Assembly: GCA_003194525.1 (NCBI GenBank)
Contig: NBIV01000002.1
Span: forward strand, 186,001-250,000
Direction of reading: 5' to 3'
Origin: Gracilariopsis chorda
Lineage: Eukaryota > Rhodophyta > Florideophyceae > Gracilariales > Gracilariaceae
Length of the DNA stretch: 64,000 nucleotides
In this document: positions 41,855 to 54,115 of the stretch, one piece after another
Position numbering within the stretch: position 1 is the stretch's first letter
Layout of the letters: each line of letters begins with the position of its first letter
Notes under the pieces: generated by a model
Databases searched by the model: none
Told to the model about the DNA's origin: nothing
Seen by the model: the letters and a program-made list of their open reading frames with translations, nothing else
Program-made: the position numbers and the translations under genes

Positions 41855-44800
41855 CTAGTGACGCCCCTCTACAAAGTCTACAGCTTCTTGTAGAACAGGG
41901 TTTTTGATGCGCACCGGCATTGGATGGAAATCCTGCGCATTTCGAGCCGTCTCGTCTTCACTATGCAACAGTAACACATCATCAGATGTTCTGACACGCG
42001 AAAGTCCAATATAGACCTGACCCGGCGAAAAAAAGGTTGTTCGAAAGTCAATTATCATTTTCTTCAGCGTTTATCCTTGCGAGTTATGCACAGTTGCTGC
42101 AAATGCCAATCTGATGGGAAACTGTCGACGTTTCATTTTCACATCTGCAAACTCGAGAACAAAGTCAATGCGGTGCACAAAAAGCTTTGCTGAATTTCCC
42201 CATGTTCATCAATGCCCGAAAGTCGAATCACTATGCGAGAAATGCTGGTAACGATAAACATCTTTCCATTCACCAAATGCGGATGAAGTACATTTCAAAT
42301 CACCATAACAGAAACACCCAACTTCAGTTTCAAATGGTGGTGCAGGACTCCAGTTGGAGCGTAATTATACGTCAGTTCAGGTCCAATGATACTATTTTTG
42401 TGAAAGTTTTCACCGGTTGGTCCTCGGTTGGGAACGATCGTCGTTGCAGACTTCAATTCAAACATCTTTCCTGGGAAATACTCCAATGCGTTCTGGTTAT
42501 GTTCTTCTACTACTTGGTTTGTTGGCTCAACAATCAATCGGTTGAGCTTGACATCTTCTTTCTTCCATGTTGTAAACCATTTCCAAAGCAACTTGTATGC
42601 TTCGTGTACATCTGACGTAGACATAAGCGGAAGCCTTGCAGATGCTGCAAAGGTCCCACGACCAAGACTGAGCAAACCTTTTGCAAAAACTGGATCATCT
42701 TGTTGACGAACCTGTTCTGTAAGACGAAGAACTTTGACTGTTCTGTCCCAAAGCTCGCCATAGTACCATGGAAACTCCCTTAGGAGACTCACTGGAATAA
42801 CACGAATTGTTTTATCCCTTTCGGATACTGTTCTCGTTCTTGGAACGACTTGAAGCAGTTGCATATAATCGCCTGCCATAACTACGACCATGCCTCCAAA
42901 GTCTTTCGTAGAGTTTCTTAAGTCCTTCAGTACGGTGTTCACAATCTCAAAGAGCATTTTCGGGCACAGTGAAGCTTCATCAAGTACCAGCAAAATATTC
43001 TTCCGTACTAGTTCTGCTCTGCGTGATTGTGTTCCATACTTGGAAAATGTCCGACGCTCTCTACTCTGCGAATCATTGTTGTCATCAACTCCCAATCCAA
43101 GCAAAATATGCAAAGTTCTTCCGCCTTCATATAGGGCAGCAGCAATACCTGGTGTGGATGTCATCTGCACCAATAAGCCTTCGTGCTCAACAATATCTCT
43201 CAGCAAAGATAGGAGATAGGTCTTCCCTGTCCCCGCTCTTTCTTGTAAGAAGAAAACACTTCGGTGTGTATTGCGTCTTTCAGACTCTCCCATTCTATCT
43301 CGGTATTGTATTTCTTTCATTATTTTGTCAAAAACTTGCTTCTGGCCTTCTTTCAGATCATCATATGTGTCTTTTAACGTTCGCCTGGACCTCGAAGAGG
43401 AGCTGCGACGTACTTCAGCTTGTTCCTCTGCTAATTGCAGTTCGCTCTCTCTGAGACGAAGTTGTAATACAGTATGATGAAAGAATGGATCATTTCTGAT
43501 AAGCCGACCGCCATGTCTGTCCGAAATCTCAATGAATTTTCGAAGTAGTCCTTCTCTTCGTTGTGCTCTGTTTCCCTCGGTTATATCTGCAGTTAGAGCT
43601 CGTTCGTGCTTTTCAATCACAGTTTTACTATTTCCCCCTTGTTGAAAGGAAGTGACGACCAAGCAATGAAGCTCAGCAAGAGTAGAATGGTATCCTACTG
43701 CCTCATCAAAAGCCGTTTCGTACTTGTCACCATGGATATATAGTCCACGGGCTCCTGCCGCATCTCTGTAAGCTGAGTAGGATTCGCTACCAACATGTTT
43801 CAGATCATCAAAGGAGCTGAATGCAGAGTTCATGAGCAATATTAGAAGAGCGAATAGTTCGGGATTTGCGGGAGAAGCAAATCTAATTCGAGTCACAGTT
43901 CCATCATTTTCGGATCGCTGCACTACGTACATTCGTGGACTTCCTCCATCCCGAGTGGAGTCAGACTCTGGTACAGAGCGGGGTAGCTTATCGTATACAC
44001 GTAAAGTCTCGTAGTATGTCATGTAGTCCAATTCCATGTACCGGGAGGGCCTTCTGAAATATCTTTCCAACAGGGAAGAATTCAGACGTCTAGGCAATCT
44101 TACGTTTCGAATCAAAACATGTCGCTCTCCACGGAGATGTATGTCAAGTGCCTCTACAGTTGGATTGATGCGAACATGCCTGAACTCAAAGAGGTTCCAT
44201 GCAGCTTCAACCGTGCCCACCACTCTCGCTCTCATGTACGCCCTGATCTCATTTTGAAGCACGTCGCTCTGCGCAGTTGATTGGCTTTCTGTTCGACTTG
44301 ATACAACCAAATCCTGTTCTTTGGCACTCTTGAAAGCATACTTCATCAGGTATGCTACGGCGCTACCACCTTGGGTTCTTTCAACATTGATGTGAGCCTT
44401 GTACTTCATTGTGAGATCTGGATTGTACGGAACCACTTTCAAATCTTCTGTTCTTCTTCTTCGGTAGGTTACTAGATTTGTGTACTCTTTTATCGCTGTT
44501 TCAGCCACAATTTCTTGTCGATCATACCCAAATCTGCACCTCCCGTCAGAGGTACGACCGCGGCAATATGGAAAATGTCTGTGCATATTGAATTTCTTCA
44601 CTAATTTTCGGAGTTCCTGGTCCTCAGTCGACTCACCCCGAGGCAGTTCAGCTTTGATCAAAGTGTCAATGATCTCAGGATCTTCAATTACGCCCCCCTC
44701 CAACCAAAGAAGAATGTGATGATGTGGAGTATTTCTCTCCTGGAACTCAAGTTTGGCGGCAATCCCAATGCATTTCAAGCCAAAGAGCTCTTCTGAATTA

Positions 44801-45165
44801 TTCTGTAGATCCTTCATGATTGAATTTGCATACTGATTGTACACTCTTGCAATAATATCTGGCCTATCAAAAGGACGGCATCTGTCTCCATGCGGAGAAA
44901 ATGCTCCGGTGTTTTCGTTTTCCATACTAAGCCTTTTCATCTTTTCCCGCCATACGTTCATTGTGACTGTGACGAAAAGCGTCGGGGAGCCCAGTCGAGC
45001 TACCATTGCTTGCACATCCAGTCGTTTTTGTCTCCAGTACGCCGGAGAGTTTTTGTGATTACCGGGAAGGAATAGTTTACCGGGAGGGCCAAGTTCATCT
45101 GTTCCGGTATGGGTTCCAGCCTTCAGCTCCCGTTCTTCAACCATTCTCATCAGTTCTGTTTCCAA
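41855..45165 (-). pseudogene. Helitron 2 Rep-helicase
   Basis: The main frame (45165-42295, 956 codons) is open. HUH nuclease: histidines 148-150 in TPHHHILLWLEGG, tyrosines 272 and 276 in VAYLMKYAFK, both as in active Helitrons. The PIF1-type helicase has Walker A AGTGKT at 644-649, Walker B LVLDEASLC about 75 residues later, and GGMVVVMAGDYMQLLQVVP. The frame ends before the last helicase motifs. Those appear in another frame at 42058-41855 (FSPGQVYIGLSRVRTSDDVL, the motif VI region), so at least one frame change and some stops lie between 42300 and 42060. The encoded enzyme would nick, unwind and transfer the element by rolling circle. Confidence 0.92.
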
Positions 45166-45176
45166 TTAACGAAGTC

Positions 45177-46664
45177 TCAAGTCTTCAATGTTTGTCCTAG
45201 TACGAAGCAACCTTTGCTGAAGAAGAGTACCAGAGTTCCGCAGCACATTATCGTTGTACAGTCTTCGCTTAGAGTGTTCTGCCCATTTAGGCTCCTTTCG
45301 TCTCGGTTGTTCGCATCCCTCGATGAAATAGAAGTTTCTGTATCATACGTGGCATGAATCTCACCATAAGGGTAGAGCAGTGGAAAAGCTCCCTTCTCAG
45401 CTTCCAGTGAATCAGGCTTCAAACGCTTGTACTTGACAACTCGACGTCGAAGATTTCCGGTGGACATGTGATGGGGTTCTCTTCCGCCGACCAGCTGGGC
45501 AACTGGGGCTTCCGACCTGAACAGTCTACTTGCCTCTACAATGGAAGCTCTCATTGCAAAAGGTCGGCCTCGGCTGTCTTCTGGTAACGGTCCTGCACCA
45601 GAGCTCACCTCGATTCGGGCTTCATGGGCACCTTGATAAGCTGGGACAACTATTCCTTCCTGAATAGCGTCTGCAGAGATGTCCACAGTAGACTCGTCCG
45701 CCTTTGATCTGCTGCGAACACTTTCGTCTGGTCTGAACAAATTTCTATATCTCTGTCGGACAATATCTGGTCTTGGTTGCATGAGATCGTACAAATTTGG
45801 AACCAAGTATCGAATATTTGGGTTAGACGCCATTCGTCTTGTGAAAGAAGAATAATAATCCCGTGAATTAAGACTGGGAGGACCTTCCGACCACAAATAT
45901 TTGTAGTGCACGTTCCGGCCTGGAACAGAAAGAGCCACATTGCCTTGAAGTCCAAGAAATGACGGACCTCCACCCCGAACGTACTTCATATCCATGAATG
46001 TGACAACGGTTGCAAATAACACATTTAAGTGTGTTGATAGCGTTTGAAAAGAACGCAAGCGATATATGTCTTCAAGTTGCGAATTGATATGCACTCGTCT
46101 GAAAGAAACTCCAAGCGATCTGGAGCTTTTATATCCACAGCATGTTCCTTCGGTCTCTGCACCAAGCAGAACTGCGCCACAATATTTGCACATACGAATA
46201 CGAAGCACCCACCCCGAATGTTTGAGAGGACACCGAGTTGCTCGATGGCCGTTTGCACCGCACGTCCCACAATACGCTGGAAGTGTGCCAGTGATTGGTT
46301 GGTACTCCGGATATGAAGAGCATGGACGTGCGAGGACTTGAAGAATATTTTCTGCCCTTGCATCCCAGACATATTTTGCTCCATAGTGGATGCCTTGGCG
46401 AGGTCTCCCAGCGAACCGCATAACCGTCCTATCTTGTTCTTGTTGAATACCGGAAGAATGAGAGGAGTTCCAGTATATCTCTTCAGGGTTATGAAGTTCC
46501 ATAACATGTTGAGGAAGCTCGGTTCTAGTTCTTAAGTCCACCTGTGCAAGCTCATCGGTTATGTCTCGTTGATGCACAGGCTATATGTTCTCTCTTGGAC
46601 GACGGCCTGCTCCTGGCCGGCGACCACCACGTAGTGATGGGGGTCGATGCGAAGAAGAACTCAT
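45177..46664 (-). pseudogene. Helitron 2 N-terminal zinc-finger ORF
   Basis: The likely start at 46664 gives MSSSSHRPPSLRGGRRPGAG; a TAG follows shortly after, and the long frame resumes at 46577 (466 codons). It contains a CCHC-like finger CGTCGANGHRATRCP (near 46250) and a second Cys cluster CKYCGAVLLGAETEGTCC. Blocks shared with Helitron 1 are FMDMKYVRGGGPSFLGLQGN and EKGAFPLLYPYGEIHATYD. Near 45200-45360 the frame shifts away from the one leading into the Rep ORF. In intact relatives this part is probably fused to Rep. The RPGAGR motif at the start is shared with Helitron 1. Confidence 0.8.
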
Positions 46665-47378
46665 GTCGGACTGAGAGAACGGGAGAAAGGTTGAGAGATT
46701 TGGTAATCACCTTTCGATGGAACATGCAACGTCTCTGCCCCTTAAGTAGAGAACTGGTGTTGCACAATAGTTTCCCGCCTGACATATACGTATAAATGTT
46801 GTCTTCATTGTCTCAAGATGTTCCTGACACTATCAGTACCTGGATAGTTTACATTCTAGTACTTTGATAAGTACATATGCATTGCATTCTTATTTGGTCT
46901 TGGTTTCAGACGTCAATACATATGGAGTACGATTTACCTACGTATGCAACGTATAGTTTGTTCCTATTCTTGTTACAGCGTTCTACGTTTCTAAAACTGT
47001 ATGGCCTACTTATGCACTACATAGATTAAAACTAGTTTTGTTAGACGGGTATACGTTTGCAATACTGCGCAGCTTACGTATGCGCTACGTAAACTATAAC
47101 TAATTTTGTTAGAAGAGTATACGTTTGAAGTACTGCGCAGCCTACGTATGCGCTACATAAACTATAACTATTTTTTTAGAAGGGTATACGTAGGTTGTCT
47201 ATACGTAATTTATTTTGTTGTTTGAATACTTTATGTTGCTATTTTACCTATTGTCTAATGTGCTGACGATTGTGTACTTAAGCTAGAGTGTACCCTAAAG
47301 TCGCAGGAATCTTTTTTCCAAGCAGCCACCTACAACTTATTTTACTCTACTTCTTCTTTTCAACTATTTTCTAACACT
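46665..47378. other. Spacer with 68-bp tandem repeats
   Basis: No gene is recognised. The repeats at 46985-47188 fill its middle. AT-rich sequence precedes the small ORF at 47379. Confidence 0.5.
46985..47188 (+). repeat. Three tandem 68-bp units
   Basis: Units start at ACGTTT in 46985, 47053 and 47121. The second and third are nearly identical; the first is clearly diverged, and a still weaker copy may precede it from about 46915. Each contains CCTACGTATGCGCTAC-type sequence that is itself close to palindromic (TACGTA). Confidence 0.85.
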
Positions 47379-47748
47379 ATGGCCGATATGTCCCAAACAG
47401 AGGTTCGCTACCTACAACTCTGCCGTTTGGGCGACCGTAAGGATGCTATTCTACCTCGCTTGGGCACATTATTGGAAAAATCGTGCATCATACATGCTGC
47501 ATTGAAACATACTGCTATCCACCGTGGCAATGTCAATTTGTTTTTTTTTGGAAGAGATTTTGTGCTCCATTGGCCCGAAAATCGACACCGTGTACACGGA
47601 ATTGGAAGACTACAGCGTGATTGAACGCAGCAAGTATTTGCCTGTTCGCTGGCCGTCAGAGATATCCACATGTGAGACGGGTTCAACGGGGCTGATAGAA
47701 GTTGAGGCTGTGGAGAGTGACAGATCATGCACGTGCTCGACCGATTAG
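47379..47748 (+). pseudogene. Small unknown ORF with a homopolymer frameshift
   Basis: I do not recognise the product. From ATG 47379 the frame reads MADMSQTEVRYLQLCRLGDR and continues sensibly to GNVNLF at a run of nine T (47543-47551). From there the +1 frame continues LEEILCSIGPKIDTVYTELE and runs to TAG at 47746-47748. Together that would be about 122 residues, with helix-like composition. Either the T run caused a real frameshift or its length is a sequencing error. An AATAAA-like AAATAAATG lies about 60 bases downstream (near 47798). Confidence 0.4.
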
Positions 47749-49186
47749 CGCCAGTAGGGCAAATCCTTTGATTACCATTGGCTGGTTGTTTGGAGGGAAA
47801 TAAATGTGCGTTTATTGATGTATTCTAAGGGGTCAACTTGCTCGTTGTCAGAGCAATCCTTAGGTAGGTTAGATTAGCACCTGCTTGTGCTTGCTTTCAA
47901 AACACCTCAATTCTACCATATGCAATCAACAACAAAATTTCATTGTTACTCAGAAAAAAATCGTAGATTCGTTGTAATATATCCAATGTGACTTATATAA
48001 GCTTCATTATACGAAAGTTTGTGACGCGCAAACACTATAAGTCCAGATTAGAAAACCAAAATTTGGATATGTTCAAGTTTCGTTAAAAATGAAAGTGTTC
48101 TTGACAGTTATTATAGCTAAAAGGCAAAAATAACTGTAGTACTGGTTTTCAACCTTTTCTAAATACTGCTAGCACGTTTTATATAAATAGATATTGCACA
48201 TATCGTTTTGTATATTTATTTTACTGATAAGTCAAAAGATAGTTGTTATATTTCTTTTTGAGCTTTTAAAAACATTCGGTTTCATAGAGAGCGCAAAAAT
48301 CTCTGTTTCAAATCTGATGACTGTTAAATGCCTTAAACATCTTTCTTTCTTCAGTTCATATTCTAAGAAAAGTATTACCAAGAGTTTTAAAATATTTATC
48401 TTTAGAAAGGTTTAAATCTAACTTCACATGACGTCATTTTACCCACATGAGGTAATGTTTGATAAAAAAAATTTGTATAAATGCTTTTCACTTTTCAAAA
48501 AAGACTTTCTGTTTTCACATCTCCATAATCTCATTATTCGCAGCAAAGCATAAAAAAGTGAACTTGTAGGCCCACAAAAACGTCTGTTCTTGACTTATCT
48601 CCAAACTTCAAGAATCTCGCCAAGTATGCCCTCTTCAATTGATGCATGATGTACCGTACGTATTTGTCTCCATACCTGAGCTCGGTTGGTTAGGTGTTAG
48701 TTCGAATGCAAACATTACTACGGATTTGTATTGAAAACCAAAACGTCTAATTCAACAGAAACAGATGTTAAAACCAAACGGACCAACGGCAAAAACGCTA
48801 ATTTTGTCATAACTAAAGTCAAGCTAGCTAACCGTGACAAGACGTATATTCTTTCAATATGTAGTTTCAAACTAGGTCATGGTGACGGTAGTGAATTGGA
48901 ACAGCTGCAAAGTTCCAATCCGGTCATATTTTCTAACTTTTTGACATGTAATGATCAAACTCTCAAGAACCCCCTGTCTGAGCAAGATTTGCATATCCCG
49001 GAGCAACGTTCTTCTGCAACTGCATCCGACCAATCAACAATCATTCATGGGCGTGTGTGAAACACCTCTTTGACCCAATTGTTCAGTACGCAGTGTGTGC
49101 AATTGCATTAATAGAAAGTGGTTGGTCCAGCTGGAGATTTCATCTTGCAATATTTTGTTCCACCGGTCATTAGCGCATTTGACTAC
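47749..49186. other. AT-rich region, one doubtful ORF
   Basis: Strongly AT-rich compared with its surroundings. A 109-codon frame at 48731-49060 is Lys/Thr/Ser-rich and has no recognisable motif. Nothing else can be supported. Confidence 0.4.
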
Positions 49187-50102
49187 TGTAGAGAAAAAAC
49201 CTTTGAGGGTTGTAGCTCTCAAGGCTTCCAAGTCCCTGCTCCCTATGAAGGGTAAACTCAGTGAACGAGCCCTTTAATCCACACGAGTGTCGAGTGTAAA
49301 TCCAACGGTGGATACTGGCTATACCTGTAGGGGTGAATACGAATAATTCTGAGAGGAACGGGGTTAGAGAAGAACCCCAGTGAGGGGACGTAGACAGCGT
49401 ACACAGCAAGTGTAGTGTCCCAAAAGACAAAAAAAAAACAAACGACGAGGGGTCGAGGGTCGTCCTCACAGCGCCAAAAAACCAGAGAACCAAGAGGTAA
49501 AATAGGAAAACCAAGTAACGAAGAAGCCCAATACTGGGCCAGAGATCTGTCCTGTAACAAGGTACACAAAATAAACAAACACTGTTAGACCCGCGGTCGG
49601 TGTACTCACACAGATGTCTTAAATGGTCCCGAAGGAATAGTCGTACGGAAACCAAGCGTGGTTACTCCCCAGATGAAGTTGTAAACCTATGAAGGCAGTT
49701 GTGACCAGAGCCAACACTGTAGTTACGGTGCGTACCTTGGTTGAGTTTACTTGGTGCTGGTGCCGGCGATGTCAGCCTCACCTGAGTAGGTTCTACAGTA
49801 ATTAACTAAAATAATTAACTAAATTAGTGCAAATCTGCGAGAACCCACTTTCAGGGTCCACAGATGCCACTCGTCCAAGGCGTATATCCGCAGTCGGATC
49901 ACATTCCCGTACACGCGTGCCACGCGTCCTGCTTGTATGAGGCCACTCATAAACTAATCTTTCAGTTAAAATCCGTCCGGAATTGACTAAATTTTAACCC
50001 AAAAGTTGGGAAAAGTCATAACCTGAGGAAGGTTGAGCCGATGCGTCGGTACACCCTATGATAACGATTTTCATCGATGCGAACGCCACGCGTTGCTCTA
50101 CA
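49187..50102 (-). mobile_element. LTR of a diverged gypsy relative
   Basis: It starts TGTAGAGAAAAAACC and ends CACGCGTTGCTCTACA, corresponding to the ends of the main family LTR. It is followed by TCTGCCGCTCCTTAAGG, which parallels the polypurine-tract side of the complete element. Internal landmarks (AAGTCCCTGCTC, AACTCAGTGAACGAGCCCT) match a second copy at 56759 onward. Old and strongly diverged from the main family. Confidence 0.7.
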
Positions 50103-52029
50103 TCTGCCGCTCCTTAAGGGTTCGAAATTATCCATCAATCAATGGAGAGACACCCTCACGGGCTCTATATCAGAAACTCGCAATGTCGAGCTCTTCCGAC
50201 CAACTGGTTTCTGTAAGAATATCCCCACATGGGCGTTTTTTCTCTGCTCCTCCGACATTCAGACAACGCTCGGGCCGAGCTGGCGCGGCTTGCGTATCAG
50301 CGCGTAACGCAGGCTCGGAACGAGCACTTGGTACAAGCGTCTTATCAGTTTGATGTTGTAGTGCAATAGCCCTTTGAGGGGACTCAATCGAAGTGGTTTT
50401 TCAAACCAAGTGCACGTGTATGAAGAGCCACTTGACGGAGGGGCTACCGATCGAGGTGCCACAGAGCCCACGTGGAGTGGTGGTAACCGGTGTGCCGGAA
50501 CAATACATATGTTTGATATTTTCGACTTCTAGTGTTGTTTGCGAGCCCGTACAAGTAGCGGTAGACACCGCTACCCTCACACACACACAGTAAAACCCAA
50601 CAAGGAACTTGGCTCTGAGTACTTTTCTGCGGGTGCATGGCTACGACTCAATTATAGGAGAGTGCCTCTACCGATTTCGGAGTACTCATCCACCTTGCAC
50701 ATCGAGGAGTGACTGCTCGTTGCGTACGGTATATTTCTTGTTTATTCTTTATTCCTTCTGCAGTTTCAGACCGTTAATACGAATATTTTTTCTCTGCCCT
50801 GAATACCAGGTTTAGCCCGTGGTCTCGGGATTCTTTGCCACTGTCACTGGCCAGCACTCGCACACGTAGCTCGTGCCAACCTCCCCCATTGTCGCCCCTG
50901 GAGATCTACCGTTTACACGGAGCGTTCCCACGTTCTTGGTTTACACCCTCGCCCTCCGACGGTACTGCCGGACTGGATCACCCGGATTTACACCCGACTC
51001 ACACCGATCCCATCGAAGAGCTCAGTCTCTGAGTTTCCCCCTAGGGAGCAAGACTAAACACCTTGAAGTGTCTTTCCGCCGTCGCGGCTGGTTCTTCCCG
51101 CTTTCTCGGATTGCACTACAGATGTATCTAATTTCCGCATCTACGGCGAGGCTTCCTATGGGGCCACGTTGGCGTCATTTCCTGAACAGGAGTTTCGCTG
51201 TTCGCAGTGGAGGATCCGGTCCGGCACGCTCTTGTAGAGTCGTCTTTGAAGAATGGCTGAGTTCCGGTACATCCGGAGGTCGATGACACAATATGCCTTT
51301 AACCGGCGCGTGCGGTTTGAGCGAAAGGCGCGTTCCCCCTTCGGGGTCCTCATTCCTTATCCTGACGTGGAGTTTGAACGGCTCCGTGCCCAAGCGAGGG
51401 TTTCCCGATACGCACCTTTAATATATTGGTGTGGTAAGGTTGAGGTAACCTGCAGGTTCTTTGCGGTGCTTCCCCCCAGCATATACTACTAGGGATCTCA
51501 GCTGATCGGTGACCCAACATCTGAGTACTGATCCCTGGTGGCGGCAGAATGGGCAGTCCGCGTTGCGGTTCATCTGCTGTGGGAGGCATACGACAATTAC
51601 CGTGTCTGTTATGTCCCTCCGTTTCTGCGTTGGAGCATGCCCCGGCTGGATTTGTACCCATCATTGGGGTCTGAAGCCAATGTGGCAGAGGTATGCCGGA
51701 TTCTGGGCTTCATCGACAGGATCGATTGCGATCGGGTTCCGGTGGCGAACCAGCCCAACGGGGGCGCATCAACCTCTCACAGGTCACCAGGCCGGTGCAG
51801 TCTCTCTTCGAGTGTCTTCGTGTGTTACGATCCTTATGGGGGTGCATTGATCGACGAGCGTCACGACTCGGCGTTAAGCAACGCTCCGCGTACGAGGCCG
51901 TTCGGTCACCCGGAAGGCTTTGTTTACGCCGAAGAGTGGGAGCCACTCATCGACTGGGATAACCCAACCATTGACGATTGTGCCAACCTTCCTTTAGGGT
52001 ATTGTAACAAGGTCCGATACGATTACTGA
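50103..52029 (+). mobile_element. Relic of the antisense accessory ORF in the diverged element
   Basis: Plus-strand coding traces follow the order of the antisense ORF at 14548-16335: a GEASYG-type block near 51145, then AEFRYIRRSM, FERKARSPFGVLIPYPDVEF and, in the last open stretch ending at 52029, LLWEAYDNYR and SEANVAEVCRILGFID. The first 700 bases are hard to align. It has about four or five breaks. It lies beside the LTR exactly as in the complete element, which supports an ancestral arrangement. Confidence 0.7.
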
Positions 52030-52244
52030 CATTCCTTGCCCTGTAATAGCCGCGAAAACATCGGCCAGACAAAGTGGTGGGTGATACACATAATACTCAT
52101 GCGGTGATGTACATATCCTGATAGTCGGGCAAATTATATCAATGATGGTTGAAGAAAGGTCTTGAATAGCATCCAAAACCACTGCACGTAGTATTTTTAA
52201 CGGTTCTACCACTTCCTGCCTCTGTTCCTTGGTTTTTCATGCGC

Positions 52245-53762
52245 TCAAAAGACCACGTATGTGACTCCGTAATGAAAGTACAGTTCAAAAAACAAATGCA
52301 CACTGAATTTCACACAGAACGCACGAAATGCATACAATGCTCCCCGCTTTACCAGTGCCCCCGGTGACTGCCTACATCTGGCGGATGAAATCATGGATGC
52401 AATAATTTCCTCATCTTTTGTTTGTTGTTCTGCTGTCAGGTACTTGATCAGGTTTTGGATCATAAGATCAATCGCCTTATTTTTATCACCTGCAGCTGGA
52501 AGGAGATCTAGTCTTGCGATTGAGTCTGCGGCATGAGTCTGCACATGCCTATTGTAACCCTTTTGCAAGACATCCATAAACGATTTGATATAGGGGCCAA
52601 AGCTAGGGGGCATTCGAATACCGATAGCCATCACGATGGCTGCTACGGCGCATACAGAGGTGGAGATCGTGAGATCTTCCTAGCGATTCTACAGATACAT
52701 AATGGAAGTACTCAGTAACATTCGGAGAGCCGGGATAGACTCAATTTACCGTTTCTGGATCCCAGAATGCTTCAAGTCCGTTTAGATCGCCTTCCATATG
52801 TTTTCCTGATTTAAATCGTACATTTCTATCCAAAACTTCTTAGCCTTGAAAGCAGCCTGGGTGAGAATGCACTTCCCAACATAGCGCCTTCCCTCTTGAT
52901 AGTTATCCTTGGGCGTCAAAATTTCCTTCCCAAAGCCGTTCAAATTGGTTTGAATAGCCTGTAATAACGCCTTCGTGTCCAAGAACAGAGGACCCGCCGA
53001 CATACCCATTTCGGCGAAAAGCTTATTCGCATTAAATTACAAAAGCGTATTTCTAGATGCAGCTATTTCGTCTTGTAGTACATACGAGGCATCCTTGGAC
53101 GTCAGAACCCATATTTCATATACTTGACAAACGCGTTGTCTAGGCCTGGCAGTCTCACTCTGTAGATACTTTCCTAAAACAGACTGAAGTGATAGCTCAT
53201 CGGATGAACATCTTGCAGCTAAGGACCCAGTGGCAGCGGAAACCTTCTGGTGCCTGACAGAAAAATCATAAGGCCCTTCGATGGTGGGAGTGTAGTCCCC
53301 ATCGTGAACTCTTTCAGGAATAAGGCTTTGGCTCCCCTTTGCAGCCTTCAGTTTTGCATCTCGAATAGCCGTTGCTGTCTTCCTCCGATTTTCCATTGCG
53401 GAAGTCCTAACTCTTGTTTTGTGGCTATCAAGACCTGACGCTGCTTCCGCTCTCGACTCTTGAGATGTTGCATGCATCCACAGATTTAGCATGGGAGTGA
53501 GGCTTTGTATTAAAAAATAGGATGAAGGACTCCCGCTGAGCGGTTTTAACATGAGATCCCAGATATTCGTTGAAGTTGTCGCGATATCAAATCCAGTCTC
53601 AAAGAGCACATTTCGGAAGAGGTGTGTGAACAGCTCTGCACACAGTGGCTGAATCCCTTGCAGATGCTTTTTGTCATCAAAACCTTCCGTTATACTTTGC
53701 AACAGGTTGGCTGCAGCTCTTCTTACGTTTCTTGAGCTGTGACGTAGAGAAGGCCAAGGCAC
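52245..53762 (-). pseudogene. HEAT-repeat protein fragment, possibly MOT1/BTAF1-like
   Basis: Three minus-strand frames follow one another: 53762-53037 (WPSLRHSSRNVRRAAANLLQ, HLFRNVLFETGFDIATTSTN), 53009-52782 and 52634-52245 (FGPYIKSFMDVLQKGYNRHV, HAADSIARLDLLPA, VKRGALYAFRAF). The helical repeats and the pattern of arginine-rich helix ends resemble the N-terminal HEAT part of MOT1/BTAF1, the Snf2-family ATPase that removes TATA-binding protein from DNA. GCN1-type HEAT proteins are an alternative. No ATPase domain is present. Stops separate the pieces (for example between 53037 and 53009, and around 52640-52780), so this is a broken or captured gene part. Confidence 0.45.
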
Positions 53763-54115
53763 GCAACAAGCTCAGTTAATGCTCTTGATTTTTTTTGTTG
53801 AAGACTGAGAGGGGTAGACATCCATATCGTCCCCAACGCCCTTGTTGTCGTAGTCCGACAAATACATTATCTGCTGTGGCTGTAACCATAGATAGTTGTA
53901 TCCCTTTGGAACGGGAAGGCTTTCGAGTTTGGAGAATGAATGAAAAACATTACTGGTTGACGCACTTATGTCATCGAGGTCGAGTTGTGCTTCCTATAAT
54001 ATCATTACAAGGTGAGAAGCGTGATTCAAAAGATAGCTTGGAATTCTCGAAGCCACTGGAAGTAGAGGTTTTTCCGCAACCGCACGCACATCGTGACCCA
54101 AGTCTCGTAGTCCAT
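53763..54115. other. Spacer between two host-gene fragments
   Basis: No recognisable coding sequence. A plus-strand frame at 53795-54193 has no motif and overlaps the Sec7 fragment. It may hold decayed parts of either neighbour. Confidence 0.35.

Larger units (their letters stand above)
41740..46664 (-). mobile_element. Helitron 2, better-preserved copy
   Basis: Minus-strand rolling-circle transposon: N-terminal zinc-finger ORF (46664-45177), Rep plus helicase (45165-41855) and a GC-rich terminal hairpin candidate (41765-41793) just past the last coding motif. It abuts the Copia fragment, probably having inserted into or beside it. The 5' end upstream of 46664 is not defined, and the exact 3' end (about 41740-41752) is an estimate. 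Confidence 0.8.
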
